From Chamaecrista fasciculata (lineage: Eukaryota > Streptophyta > Magnoliopsida > Fabales > Fabaceae), in assembly GCA_003254925.1 (NCBI GenBank), contig QANZ01027734.1:134385-198384 (forward strand): a DNA stretch of 64,000 nucleotides, in the 5' to 3' direction. A model generated the notes under the pieces. That model was not told where the DNA came from. It did no database searches and was given only the letters and a program-made list of their open reading frames with translations. Shown here in pieces: positions 12,987-24,524 of the stretch (the first letter of the stretch is position 1; each line of letters opens with the position of its first letter). The position numbers and the translations under genes were made by a program.

Positions 12987-13494
12987 TATGGAGAGATAAA
13001 TTGTTCCATTGGTGTGAAATATATTTATTGTATTTTTATAAACATATTAAATTTTAAAATATTGTATTTTTACATATAAAAATAAATGTTTATTATTATA
13101 GATCATGTACGTGTGATTTGAGTACCTCCTTGTCTATTCATAAATCCATTTACTTTATTTTCAAACTTAAACTCTAGAGATAAAGTTTTAAAGTAAAAGT
13201 AGACATAGTTATAAATATTTTGATCGGCCCTAAAAGATTTATCTTCAACCCAAAATTTTGCCACATCCACAAGATTTCGTACAATCATTCTTTTTCTTTT
13301 ATTAGTATAATTCAACTAAACATCGATTGCAAATTAAGACAAGTATAATTTTGATACAGATTAATGAAATAATTGTAACTTGAGCATACAATTGTTATAA
13401 ATTGATGAGTGGTAATCACTGATTAGTCATTCTATTACTTCTAAGAGACAATTCATTGAGAGAGTAAGGTAATGACATCGATTGCAATCATATA
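12987..13494. other. Intergenic sequence with no gene seen
   Basis: AT-rich spacer between two MITEs. The small open frame at 13103-13315 on the minus strand has no recognisable domain. Confidence 0.4.
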
Positions 13495-13502
13495 GCTGGG
13501 TA

Positions 13503-14175
13503 TAGAGTTGTCAAAATGGGCTAGTCCGGCCTGGCCCTACCCTAACCCTATATAGCTCTAAGTTAATTAGGGTTGGGTTAAAAAAGCCCAATTTTCTAGC
13601 CCAGCCCGGCCCTATTAGGGCTTAGGGCTAGCCCTATGGGTCTTTTATTAATTTTTTTTATTTTTTAAAATATAAATAAAGTTAAAATTTTAATTATATA
13701 ATTTTTTTAATATGAGCCAAAATTACAAGATAATATCACAAGTCACAACTTTGATAGTTACTTAATATTTTCAAAATTACATAATAAAATTAATAATGTT
13801 GAAGTGAAAATGAGTAAAAAAATATATATTTCACAGAATTATTTATTATTTAACCATCCATCACTATATGATCTTTATTATCTTTCCTTAAAAAATCATT
13901 TTTGACTTAATATTTATTTTTATTTGTATTTAAAAGATATATAAAATGTTAAATAAATTGAATTATTATAATAATTTAAATATTTTTTAATATTAATAAA
14001 TAATTAGGGCTAGCTCTAATAAAGCCCGACCTTAACCCTCTTTGCCCCTACTTTTATTATGGTCGGGCTCAAAAAGCCCCAATTAAAAAATTAGTTAATT
14101 TTTGCGGCCCTACTCTAAATTATTTTGGAGGGCCGTGGGCCAGCCTATAGGGCTTAGCCCATTTTGACAGCTCTA
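13503..14175. mobile_element. hAT-type MITE, 673 bp
   Basis: Termini TAGAGTTGTCAAAATGGGC and GCCCATTTTGACAGCTCTA, a terminal repeat style typical of plant hAT MITEs. The 8-bp flanks are gctgggta (13495-13502) and gttgggta (14176-14183), one mismatch. GC-rich 'ggccctatagggct' ends surround an AT-rich non-coding centre. Confidence 0.8.
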
Positions 14176-14183
14176 GTTGGGTA

Positions 14184-16659
14184 TCGTATCGTGCCCGTTC
14201 CAATTCTCCAATGAAAATGTCGTGTTTGTAATTATGTAAATGATAAAATAATTAACCAGATACAAGTAATAATTAGTGGTAAATATACAATCTAGTCCCT
14301 ACAAAATATGAGTTGCCAATTCAATTTCTAAAAGTATAATTTACATACTTTAATCATTGAAAGCTATAAAAAAATATAACTTAATCCATTAAACTTATTT
14401 TCTGGGCAGCAAATTGTTTATGGAAGACCCTAACTAGGTAAGAAAAAAATTCATTAAGAGTAATTTGTAATTTAGATTTTATTGCATTTAAAGTTCAAAT
14501 AATAAGAGAGATATGACTAGCTATATTTAATAGTTAGAGACAATTGTAAAAGACCAAAACAAAACTTTGGAAAAACATTAAGGACTAAAATAGAACAAAA
14601 AAAAATATTAAAAACAAAAATAAAATTTAAGATAAATGTTAGAAATGAAAATAAGATTTCCTAATTATGCATTATTGTTACATTAATTGAAAAAAATATT
14701 ATCATGCTTTGAAAACTATAAAAATTATGATTTTGTGTCGAAGTTACAATTTTTAAATGTTTTTTAAAATTTTCAAATCATGATATTATTTTTTTTATAA
14801 AAATCTTATTAAATTAATCATATAATTGTTGAACCAATAAAAAAGGATCGGAGAACCCAAATCCATGTCATACATGATGGGATGATAACGAGGGTGCAAA
14901 AGTTTGGTTGGTTTGTAAGAAAACAAAAAGGGAGTAAAAAAAGAAGAAGGAAATGTTAAATAATAAGTAAATGGAGTGGGGAATTATGATGATAACCATT
15001 CATTGCTTTGGACTTTAGGTTAGATGAGATGATTATATATAGGTTTCCTTTCTCTTAGTGTTGTGTATATAGTTATGATGTGAGAATTTATAGAAAGATA
15101 ATTATATTTATGAAGTCTTGAACTTAAAATATTATTTAAACGTTATCAAATAATTTATTACTTAAATTAATTTATAAATAATAAATGATTTTACGTTAAA
15201 TATCTGGACAGAGTAATGATATATATATATATATATATATTTATAGAAATGATTAGATAGTTGCTTCCATTTTTTTTTTTGGTGAGATAGTTGCTTCCAA
15301 TTTTAATTCCTCTCACTTTACAGCCTTTTATTATGCTTTTGTACGTCTATCTGGGTATTACACTTAACACGCTTTTATCATATTTCTTTTACTTTTACAC
15401 TAATGCTGCTCTGCTTTTAGCCGAAAGCCCCAAATTGTTCCATCTTTATAAATAGTTAAATATACATTTGTTTGGAATTTTTATAAACAAAATCGTTCCA
15501 TCTAATATAATAATATAATTTATAATTCAGGATTTGGACCCACTTATTTAAAATATGGTTTGGCTGCCAGGTACATACATCTTCGCCTTCTCTGTTCTTT
15601 TGTTTTGCCGGGCTGTACATTAGTTATTACTTATTACCATAATTAGGGTTTTGCAATGGAATGGTGTGTGTTGATAATTGATATGTCAACTCACTTTAAA
15701 CCAAGCTGTTGAGTTAGTTTGACTAGATCAATGATATGCAATACATTAGTTTATTTATATTTTTCTTAGTTTTGAGAATATTATCAATTCGTTAAAAATA
15801 AATGACAAATTTCAAAAACAATATTTTTTATGATCACTTTTTTTTTTCGGTTAAGTCATGAGTATCTCCACCTATTTGTGTAACGGTTTAGGTAAAGATT
15901 AATCTTATTTAAACCTCAAAGAGACTACAGTTAGAGCCCTTCCAACAATGTCAATTCTAAAAATCGAACTTGTGTCTTTTTTTTTTTAGGGTGTAACTTG
16001 CCAAACCACTACATCAAATACTTATTTTTTTTCGTTTTGATGATCATTTTTAAATAAAAATCAAATCTCTTAATCACCTTAAAAGATAACACACCTATAA
16101 TGAACTCAATCTATTATTACTCGTCTACTTATAAGGATATTAAGGTCAAGTCGAGAGAGATTAATAAATAAAAAACATGAAAAATGCCTAAAGGAAAAAT
16201 GCATTTTTTAAGTAACTAGGTATATAAGTGATAATTTTGTTTTTTGTTTTAAATAAACCTGTTTTTTGGTTGGTGATGAAAATCAACCTATTTATTATTA
16301 ATCACACTTTATTTTCCAACAGCAGCAACAATAATAATAAAAGAAAAACAAAGAGGACCGTCGAAGAAAATAACATTTTGTCTTAGTCTAAAGTCACATA
16401 ACATCATGGGTGATTTATAATTACTTGTTAAACCCCACAAAGAGGCCATTCATTTGCCCAGAATCTGACGCAATGTCCCACAATACAAAAAATCCAAAAT
16501 TTGGGAACATGTTTCTTCAATGGCAAAAAAATAAAAATAAGATGGTCATGTATTGTCTTGGATTGTCAAGGGCCAATGATGGTCCTCACATGCACAGATA
16601 ATCGAGTTGTGTGTATATATATATTGTTACATTTTAAAAGATTTTAATTTCAAATTTAA
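14184..16659. other. Intergenic AT-rich sequence with no gene seen
   Basis: A diffuse MITE-like stretch with 'ctagtccctac' and 'ggactaaaatag' words occupies about 14285-14650 without clear ends. An AT dinucleotide run lies at 15219-15241. No gene or RNA recognised. Confidence 0.4.
15219..15241. repeat. AT microsatellite
   Basis: About eleven uninterrupted AT units. Confidence 0.9.
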
Positions 16660-16668
16660 TAAAATTTA

Positions 16669-17171
16669 GGCCAAAACTTCATTTTAGTCCTTCAAATATT
16701 GGGTTATTTTCATTCTGGTCATAAAACTATTTGTTATTTCGTTGTGGTCCTCAAAATTTTATGTTTATTCCATTTTGGTCCACAAAATGTGATTTTGTCT
16801 AATTTATGCCGTTAATTCTAACCTAAAATGAATAATTTTTCTCTCATGTGTTTTAATAAATGTGTTAGCAAAGAGAAAGAAAAAGCTTCATTATTAATCA
16901 CAAATTGGAAATAAATTTGTTGTTAATTTTGATTTTCAAGAATGATTTTTTTTGTCACCTTACTTATTATGACACATGGGAGAGAAAAATGATCAATTAG
17001 TCCATCTTAGTTTTCAAAGTTATAAATAACAGCAGAAAACACATAAAATCACATTTTAGGACCAAAAGGAAACAAATATGGTAGTTTGAGGACGAAAATA
17101 GAACAAAGAATAATTTTAGGACCAAAAGGAAACTAACCTTATAGTTTGAGGACCAAAATGATTATTTGACT
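16669..17171. mobile_element. Palindromic MITE, Mutator-type, 503 bp
   Basis: Left end GGCCAAAACTTCATTTTAGTCC-like (first bases GGCCAAAACTTCATTTT), right end complementary to AGTCAAATAATCATTTTGG. A perfect 9-bp duplication, taaaattta, is at 16660-16668 and 17172-17180. The arms repeat 'gtttgaggaccaaaat'. It lies only 55 bp from the next duplication, so insertions are clustered. Confidence 0.8.
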
Positions 17172-17399
17172 TAAAATTTATCTCAAAAAAACTTGCAAAA
17201 GCCTAACATCGAATAGTCCCCACACATTCTAATCTATGTCAAATGAGTACACTCGTAAATTGGTCCCTGGATTATTGGGTCGCTGACAGATTGGTCCCTG
17301 ATTTATGGAAATTGATAAATAGGTCCCCGAATTTTATTAACGTTAGTCAAATTGGTCCTTCTGTTAAGTTGCCGTTAGCCAAGACGATGACGTGTCCGT

Positions 17400-17438
17400 T
17401 AACTGCTGACGTGGCACGTAAAGTGCCACGTCAGCAGT
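17400..17438. repeat. Perfect small palindrome with ACGT cores inside the 2.1-kb element
   Basis: AACTGCTGACGTGGCAC, a 5-base loop, then the exact complement. It contains two GACGTGGCA-type sites of the kind bound by plant bZIP factors. The opposite arm of the big element carries a shortened version near 19170-19198. Confidence 0.75.
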
Positions 17439-17684
17439 TGGAAAACTGAAAACAAAAAAAAAACAAAACAAAAAACGCCAACTGTGCGTGCCACATCAAC
17501 ATTAATAATAAAAAAAATATTTCATTCAAAATTCAAATAGGTCCCTGAGTTATATTTTTATCTCATTATTCTCAATTTCCCCTCTTTTTAATCATCTTCA
17601 TTCATTTTAGTCCCAAATCCTCAAAATAAAATTGTAAAGTGTCCCAAAACTCTTCTAAACATTCCAATTTAGTCCTTAAAAGTA

Positions 17685-18930
17685 TTAAAAACCCTAAAAC
17701 CTAAACCATAAACCCCAAACCCTGAAATCCTAAACCCCAAACCCTAAAACCCTAAAATCCTAAAATTGTAAAGTGTCCCAAAATTCTTCTAAACATTTCA
17801 ATTTAGTCCTTAAACTCTAAAACCTCAAACCCTAGAACCCCAAACCCCAAACCCAAAACTCTAAAACCCCAAACCCCAAACCCTAAAATCCCAAACCCCA
17901 AATCCTAAAACTTTAAACCCTAGATTCTAAAACCCCAAACTCCAAACCCTAAAATTCCAAACCCCAAACCCTAAACCCCAAAACCCCAAACCCTAAAATC
18001 ATAAACCCTAAAATCATAAACCCTAAAAACCTAAAATCCTAAAATTGTAAAGTGTCACAAAATTCTTCCAACCATTTCAATTTAGTCCTTAAACTCTAAA
18101 ACCCCAAATCTTAGAACCCCAAACCCTAAACTCTAAAACCCCAAAATCCCAAACCCCAAACCCTAAACCCCAAACCTAGATCCTAAAATCCCATACCCCA
18201 AACTCTAAAACCCTAAACCCCCAAACTCTAAAACCTCAAACCCCAAACACAAACCTTAAACTCTAAAACCCCAAACCATCATAATTGTGACTGTACATTA
18301 AAGTTCAACAATTGTGACGTGCAGCAGTATTATTCAAATCAGTCCCCGAATTTATCAAAATAGTTCAATATGTTAGACAAATTGGTCCTCTAATTAAATG
18401 AATATATAATAAACCAAAGAGTTTAGGGTATGAGATTTTAGGGTTTGGGGTTTTAGAGTTTGGGGTTTGGGGTTTTAGGTTTTAGGGTTTGGGGTTCAAG
18501 GTTCAGGGTTTGGGATTTTAGGGTTTAGGGTTTGAGTTTGGGGTTTGGGGTTTTAGAGTTTAGGGTATGGGATTTTAGGGTTTGGGGTTGTAGAGTTTAG
18601 GGTTTAAGGTTTTAGAATTTGGGGTTTGGGGTTTTAGGGTTTGGAGTTTGGGGTTTTAGAATTTAGGGTTTAAGGTTTTAGGATTTGGAGTTTGGGATTT
18701 TAGGGTTTGTGGTTTGGAATTTTAGGGTTTAGGGTTTAAGGTTTTAGAGTTTTGGGTTTGGGGTTTGGGGTTCTAGGGTTTGAGGTTTTAGAGTTTAAGG
18801 ACTAAATTGAAATGTTTAGAAGAATTTTGGGACACTTTACAATTTTAGGATTTTAGGGTTTTAGGGTTTAGGGTTTAGGTTTTAGGGTTTGGGGTTTTGG
18901 ATTTTAGGGTTTAGGGTTTGGGGTTGAGTT
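17685..18930. repeat. Interstitial telomere-like minisatellite, inverted
   Basis: The left half runs CCCTAAA, CCCCAAA and CCCTAAAAT units; the right half runs the complementary GGGTTTA, GGGGTTT and GGGTTTTAG units. The join is near 18290-18415. Units are degenerate and interrupted, unlike a true telomere end, and strand polarity flips in the middle. Confidence 0.85.
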
Positions 18931-19362
18931 TTTAATACTTTTAAGGACTAAACTGGAATGTTTGAAAGAATTTTGGGACACTTTACAATTTTATTTTAAG
19001 GATTTGGAACTAAAATGAATGAAGATGATGAAAAAGAGGGGAAATTGAGAATAATGAGATAAAAATATAACTCAGGGACCTATTTGAATTTTGAATGAAA
19101 TTTTTTTTTTTATTATTAATGCTGATGTGGCATGCACAGTTGTTTTTTTTTTTTCCAGTTTTTCAACTGCTGACGTAACGTGCCACGTCAGCAGTTAACG
19201 GACACGTCATCGTCTTGGCTAACGACAACTTAACGGAAGATCCAATTTGACTAACTTTAGTAAAATTCGAGGACCTATTTGTCAATTTTCATAAATCAGA
19301 GACCAATCTATCAGCGACCCAATAATCCAGGGACCAATTTGGGAGTTTACTCTATGTAAAAT

Positions 19363-20228
19363 ATATACATCTTATGATTCTTATCAAGTTTACATCTTCC
19401 TCTCGTGGGTTTTATTACACAAATCTTTTATTCTTAGAATTTCACATCTTAAGATGATACTGCATTCCACCATAAACTGTCTTTTATTAATAATTGGTGT
19501 CTATAAAATATACGAGTTTTTTTTTTTTTGTGTCAAATATTTAGGACACCTTAAAAAGCTGTATTCGTTATTGCATAAAGTTTCAAATAGGCAGACCTAT
19601 TTAAGCTTCAGCGGAAAGATGGTTTAAAGAGTGGGTGAGGTGGATAGGGTGGTTTGTTCTTATTGCATCATTGAATGTTTAAAATTTAATAGGATCATAA
19701 AACAGATTAGATTATTCACCATTTCAATTCTAAAACTCCTCAAAATTAGATGGTCTCTGTCTCTCTGATGATTTTCTATAATATTTTATCAAAAGAGTTA
19801 ATGTTACAATGATTAAATTAAAAATTTAAATTGCAACATCTTATGAGTGGAGGAGAGGGATATACCATCTAATTTTTTTAATTTGGTTTTTTATCATTAA
19901 AAGGGGTTGTCTCACTTCCTTCAATCATCATAATTCTATTTCACTTCATAATGAATTAATGATGATCTCACCCTATTTTATTTTTGAAAATTTAAATCAA
20001 GCCTTACAAAATTTGACATACAAGAAAGAGAATAAAAGATTATTATTCTTATTGTTATTGGTCTAAATTCAAATGTTTAAAAAGTATGAAACAAGAAGTA
20101 AATCTCCTCAACTAGTGTCAACCAAGTAGCAAAATTTTAATAATGAGAAATCTTTTTGTGAAGAGTCGACAATAGACTAAGATTATTAATTAAAGGAAAA
20201 CTCAATCTACACATACTTATAAAGACCT
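19363..20228. other. Intergenic sequence with no gene seen
   Basis: AT-rich spacer between the telomere-like element and the SINE pair. No coding or structural signal seen. Confidence 0.4.
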
Positions 20229-20240
20229 AAAAATCTTAAC

Positions 20241-20430
20241 TGGCCAATAAAGGTTGACCCAGTTGGTAAGGAGTCAACTCATAACCCACAAGGTCGTGAG
20301 TTCGATTCCCACCTCCGATGTGAAGACCTTGTTGGTAGGCGATCTGTAAGCGCTCATAGAGTGTGGAGGCCTGCTCTGGCCTTGGTGAGCCCCCAGGGTC
20401 CAACTCACCTAAACTTTTTACTACAAAAAA
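20241..20430 (+). mobile_element. tRNA-derived SINE, first of a tandem pair
   Basis: Pol III style promoter: box A-like tgacccagttggtaag (about 20255-20270) and box B ggtcgtgagttcgattccc (20292-20310). Then come a SINE body with 'gcgatctgtaagcgctcatagag' and an A-rich tail. Flanking copies of 'aaaatcttaac' at about 20229-20240 and 20429-20440 are the target duplication. It is not a functional tRNA gene, because no acceptor or anticodon stem is preserved. Confidence 0.8.
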
Positions 20431-20442
20431 AAAATCTTAACT

Positions 20443-20647
20443 ACGACCAACAAAGGTTGACCCAGTTGGTAAAGAGTCAACTTATAATTCATAAAGTCGT
20501 GAGTTCGAATCTCACTGCCGATATGAGGGTTTTGTTGATAAGCGATCTATAAATACTTCTGTAAGCGCTCATAGAGCCTAAAGGCATGCCCTGATCTCAG
20601 TGAGCTCCCGAGACCCAACTCACCTAAACTTTCCTTTAAAAAAAAAA
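20443..20647 (+). mobile_element. tRNA-derived SINE, second of a tandem pair
   Basis: Same family and orientation as the preceding copy (box A tgacccagttggtaaa, box B gtcgtgagttcgaatctc). It has an extra 'gcgatctataaatacttct' segment relative to its neighbour and an A-tail. The 13-base repeat atcttaactacga occurs on both sides, so it inserted into the duplication left by the first SINE or the reverse. Confidence 0.8.
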
Positions 20648-20659
20648 TATCTTAACTAC

Positions 20660-22269
20660 GATATTTTCAACCAGCTGAATCAATCCACATCCAAAAAGTA
20701 CATTTATTATATTACAAACTGTATACAATTCGTGCTTAGAAGTGCATTGCAAAACATCATTCTTGTTATTGTTTTGTTACTATAGAAAACATGGTGCTAA
20801 TTAAGGGATGTTATGGGCGTTCATGTCATGTAAAGGAAGAGGTAATCAAGACGATCATAATTAATTGATAGTTGCTCAAAGCCCATGCATATGCCATGCT
20901 CCTTCATTGTCCCATTGTTGCTCCAACATGTCAGAAATCTTAAACTTTACAGTTTCTCTTCACCAAATTTGGATTTGCTGGTGTTACATTAAACTTGTCA
21001 GACCTATGTGTATTTTTTCCGAGACACATATCATGGACAGCCACATGGCGAGCCCATGTGCTTGGGGTTCAGGAATCAGGACTGACTTGAAACTGTATTA
21101 TGAGCCTTTGTATAATATACTATAATTTGGACTGATGATTTTGGTGCTTTGCCAAAATAGAAACTTGCATCATTGTCATGTCTCTCACCGAATTTGTTCT
21201 TTGTTTTGAACCTAGGATGATTGCCTTTGCTTTGGATACCTTGTCGGTCGAAATTAACAAAGAGGACTCCCACTGTTATATTTGTACACATTAAATGTGG
21301 GTGTGGGAAATAATATTTGTCGGTCGCAATTAACAAAGAGTGTTCCTACTATTATATTTGTACACTTGAATTGTTTATGGGGTATCAAATCTGGTATTGT
21401 CTTGTATACATGTACTTTTACTAAAATAACTTCATAGCAGGAATGGGAAATAATAATGTCCAAGTTTGTTGAACTAAAGAAGGTTTAAGATAAAGAAAAG
21501 ATGAGGAGGTTGGAGCAAAAATAGCAAAGATAACATTTTGTAACCTTTAACTAATTGAAGAAAATGGGAGGAGTCAATGTTAAATAACTAGTGGCTGGAT
21601 AATATTTCTCAAGGTCATCCTTTAAGCAAGAAGTCTAGAAAAAAAGTCTACAATAAATTTTGTCCACAAAAGGTAAATAAACCAAATAAATTATAAATAT
21701 AGACATTATAAATATGTCATGCTCAAATGCAAATTAGCCTCACATCTATCTAACATACATAGGCATCTATAATAAATTGTCTACAAAAAATCATCGGATG
21801 AAGTTTGTTTCTCATCCTCACGTTTTGTTTGCAGGTAATACTCCACACCCAGGTATAGATGTGTGTAAATTATACCAACCCAAATTGACGAGGTATGTTT
21901 TACTAGAGTTATAGCTACATAGAAGTTTTAGTATAAGGCTAATGTCCAATCACAACTAACTATGATTAACCATAATATACTTATATTATAGTAATATGAG
22001 TTCAAAGTCTCCTTTCAGGCAACATTGTTATCGTTGTACAAAGTACTAATAATCATACCATATAGCTAATGGATCCTAAACTAGGAAAGTCGTTTTATGT
22101 GGCTGAAAGTGATATCTGGAGCCACCAGAGTCATTTCACCAAGGCAACTTGACTATATAATGAAAAAGTTAAATCATCCTTCCGCAAATGAGATTTGTAT
22201 TCAAAACAGTTACAATAATTCTCACTTATACCAGTTGCTGCGAGCAAGCCTACGTTGCAGCATGGTCTT
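20660..22269. other. Intergenic sequence with no gene seen
   Basis: Includes the probable 3' end of the minus-strand ubiquitin-fold gene just left of 22270. A near-duplicated 'gtcggtcg(a)aattaacaaagag' phrase occurs at about 21242 and 21319. No other gene recognised. Confidence 0.4.
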
Positions 22270-24521
22270 TTACCAACTAGCTCCCTCAGCATCCCTGGAC
22301 TGGTAGAAATCATTTGGTCGGACAATGTTGACCTCTTCAAATTCATTATCATCTGGAGTCAACAGATGAAAGAACTTTCATTGTGTTGTTCTAGAAAATC
22401 AAAGATAAACTGTCTAGAGACTCTAAACACATGTAAAAATCAAATGTAATTTCTGTCAAATACTGAAGTTCAATGTCTCGGACTATGAAGAAACATCCAC
22501 ATTCAACAGAAAGATGGTGACACAGAGTGCGAAAAACTAAATGATGTTAATGCCAGCTTCTCGCATGTATGGACCATTTCAGGATGTAAAAATTAACAAG
22601 TAAATCTCTGCAATGTATGAGTGTCCATGTGTGAGCATGCTTGGTGGGAGAGAATAATCAAAAGGACCGTGTAGAAGACCCTCAGTTCAGAATTTTTTTT
22701 TCAACATGTCTATTAATTCTTAAACACTTGACAAGTGCAATTCTGCAAGAAATGTCCAGTTCAATCTGTCACTTGACCAATGCATCTCAATGAGACATAT
22801 CAAGTATTCTTAAAATCAATTTTAAACAGAGTAAATACTGCTTAGATTGAAAATTAAAGTATTTCGTCTTTGTTATATCACACTTCCCAAACTCAGAAAT
22901 TGCTGAACAGAGAGCTGGTGTATCTGTTTGATATTTGACTTGGAATAAGTTTTGCTTCAATACTGGAGTTACAGTGCTTATATTTCCTAGATGGCTAAAT
23001 CCATCACCATAGGAGTTTCTTTTTTTTTTTTTGGGTAGGGAACCACAATATTACTTGTCACACCTGACGTTGCCTGACATTTCCTCCCCAAATGTCAGGT
23101 GTGACATTACTTTAATTGAAATTTGGTTCCACAGCTGAAGTTGACAAGAACAGATTGCCACTGCCATTTTCAGAAGTGTGAGCAACGCAAGTGAACTCTA
23201 GAAATGTGTTTGAATTGAGGAACATGGAGAAGAAGGGAGGGAAGATTTCGTTTAGACATTTCCTTTGATATGTATTAGTCAACCGCCATTCCTTTTCTTC
23301 CATTCTCCTCAATCCAAATATTCCCGGAAATGACAGGAATTGTCCTAGTGTAACAACTAATGTGATATTGGAAAAGAATGGTGTAATAAAACAGAAATTC
23401 ACGACCAGAATCAGTTGAGAACATGCATCAGAACCAGGAACAACCAGTAGTAGATAGAAGAAATCAGTGCAAATAAAAAGCAGCACAAAAGCAAAAACAA
23501 ATAGCAAACTTATTATGGTTCAACCCAATGAACTATAATACTATTATTCACTAACAATACGAAGAATTAAACGACAACATAGTACACACTAAGCAGGAAT
23601 AAATCCCCAAACTACACAAGATACACTTGTATTATCTTACAATGTGGATGAAAGCACTTTGTGTGCATTTTTGGGGAGGGTAGGGATTCTAGGTTAAGTG
23701 ACGAATCACGTCAGTAAAAAGGTTATTTGACAGAACTCAGCTGGCAAGCTGGCTTTTACAGACCAGAGGTTGCTACTCAGTACTCACTTCCTCAAGGTCA
23801 CTGTTAATAAAATTCAACTAACTGAAACTTTTATCTAATCTTGCCCATAAGTGTATGCAATGTCACATATTAGCCAAGGAAGAAAGTAATGTTTCACTTT
23901 TTATTCCTATAGATTCCTCCAACCAAATACACGCAAAAAATTTTGACATCTGTCTGTTTCACCTTTAAGATAGTTTTTCAATTTTTTCAATAAAATTGAC
24001 AACACAACAAGTGTATTCAATGAGAAACATGAAACTTATATTTGGCAGGGGATGGGAAGAAGCAAAAGGATAGGATATATAACCTTTTTTCAGGGTCAGT
24101 GCCACAACCGCGTCATTTTCAACCTGGATAGGAAGAACAGTTGTAGGAAGATGTCAACATGTATGACACATTGGCATAATATAAGCAGTGTGTAATTGCG
24201 CATGCTAGTTTTCAAGAGTAATAAAACAATAAGCATAGTTCCAATTAAAAATACCAGAATAAGTTACATATGTCCTAGAAGCAGGTATATTCAAGAAATA
24301 TACAAAATATAAAATCACAGGTTATGATGCAACAGTACCTTTTGATCTGCCAATGTTTTTGAGTCCTCCAATATTTCCCCTGTACCTGGCAGAATTAGCC
24401 GCTGGTCATTGACTGGTTGATCAATGAGTTCTTGCAACTTCTGCTTTATGTCAAGAGTTTTATCAGAAGGCTTGCACCGGATAAAGTATGTTGTCTTCTC
24501 ACGCTTGACCCGAATGTACAT
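22270..24521 (-). CDS. Ubiquitin-fold protein, Elongin-B-like
   Basis: Three coding exons: 24521-24339, 24123-24084 and 22352-22270, 306 bases, 101 aa. Start MYIRVKREKTTYF; the fold continues with TLDIKQKLQELIDQPVNDQR and DSKTLADQKVENDAVVALTL. The C-terminal tail is NEFEEVNIVRPNDFYQSRD, ending in W. This matches the small plant ubiquitin-like superfamily protein I recall as At5g57860-type. There is no C-terminal diglycine, so it is a fold or adaptor protein, not a conjugated modifier. Elongin B in animals is an adaptor in cullin-RING ligases; that role here is inferred only from the fold. The ATG exon opens 3 bases after a good acceptor. The second intron is long (22353-24083). Confidence 0.85.
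23056..23106. repeat. Small perfect hairpin in the long intron
   Basis: The 13-base arm tgtcacacctgac (23056-23068) is exactly complementary to 23094-23106. The second arm can also pair with cctgacattt at 23073-23082, so two alternative hairpins compete. Confidence 0.75.
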
Positions 24522-24524
24522 ATC

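Larger units (their letters stand above)
17245..19352. mobile_element. 2.1-kb palindromic element with telomere-like core
   Basis: Long inverted repeats: the left arm starts GAGTACACTCGTAAATTGG, and the right arm is complementary to GAGTAAACTCCCAAATTGG. The flanks are 10-bp near-duplicates, tatgtcaaat (17235-17244) and tatgtaaaat (19353-19362), so a Mutator-like mechanism is likely. The arms stay complementary inward for several hundred bases. The core is degenerate CCCTAAA/CCCCAAA repeats (about 17685-18280) and then GGGTTTA/GGGGTTT repeats (about 18418-18930). No transposase frame is present. Confidence 0.85.

Noticed and set aside
17685..18930. True chromosome end or fusion site
   Set aside because: Repeats are degenerate, their polarity flips in the middle, and they lie inside an element with inverted arms and a target duplication.
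17685..18930. CRISPR array
   Set aside because: The repeats are short, contiguous and variable with no unique spacers, and the DNA is plant nuclear.
20255..20310. tRNA gene at the box A and box B motifs
   Set aside because: The tRNA-like head lacks acceptor and anticodon stems, and is followed by a SINE body, A tail and target duplication.
23112..23507. 131-aa minus-strand open frame with a hydrophobic start
   Set aside because: It falls inside the long intron of the ubiquitin-fold gene, and the composition is that of a T-rich intron. No recognisable motif.
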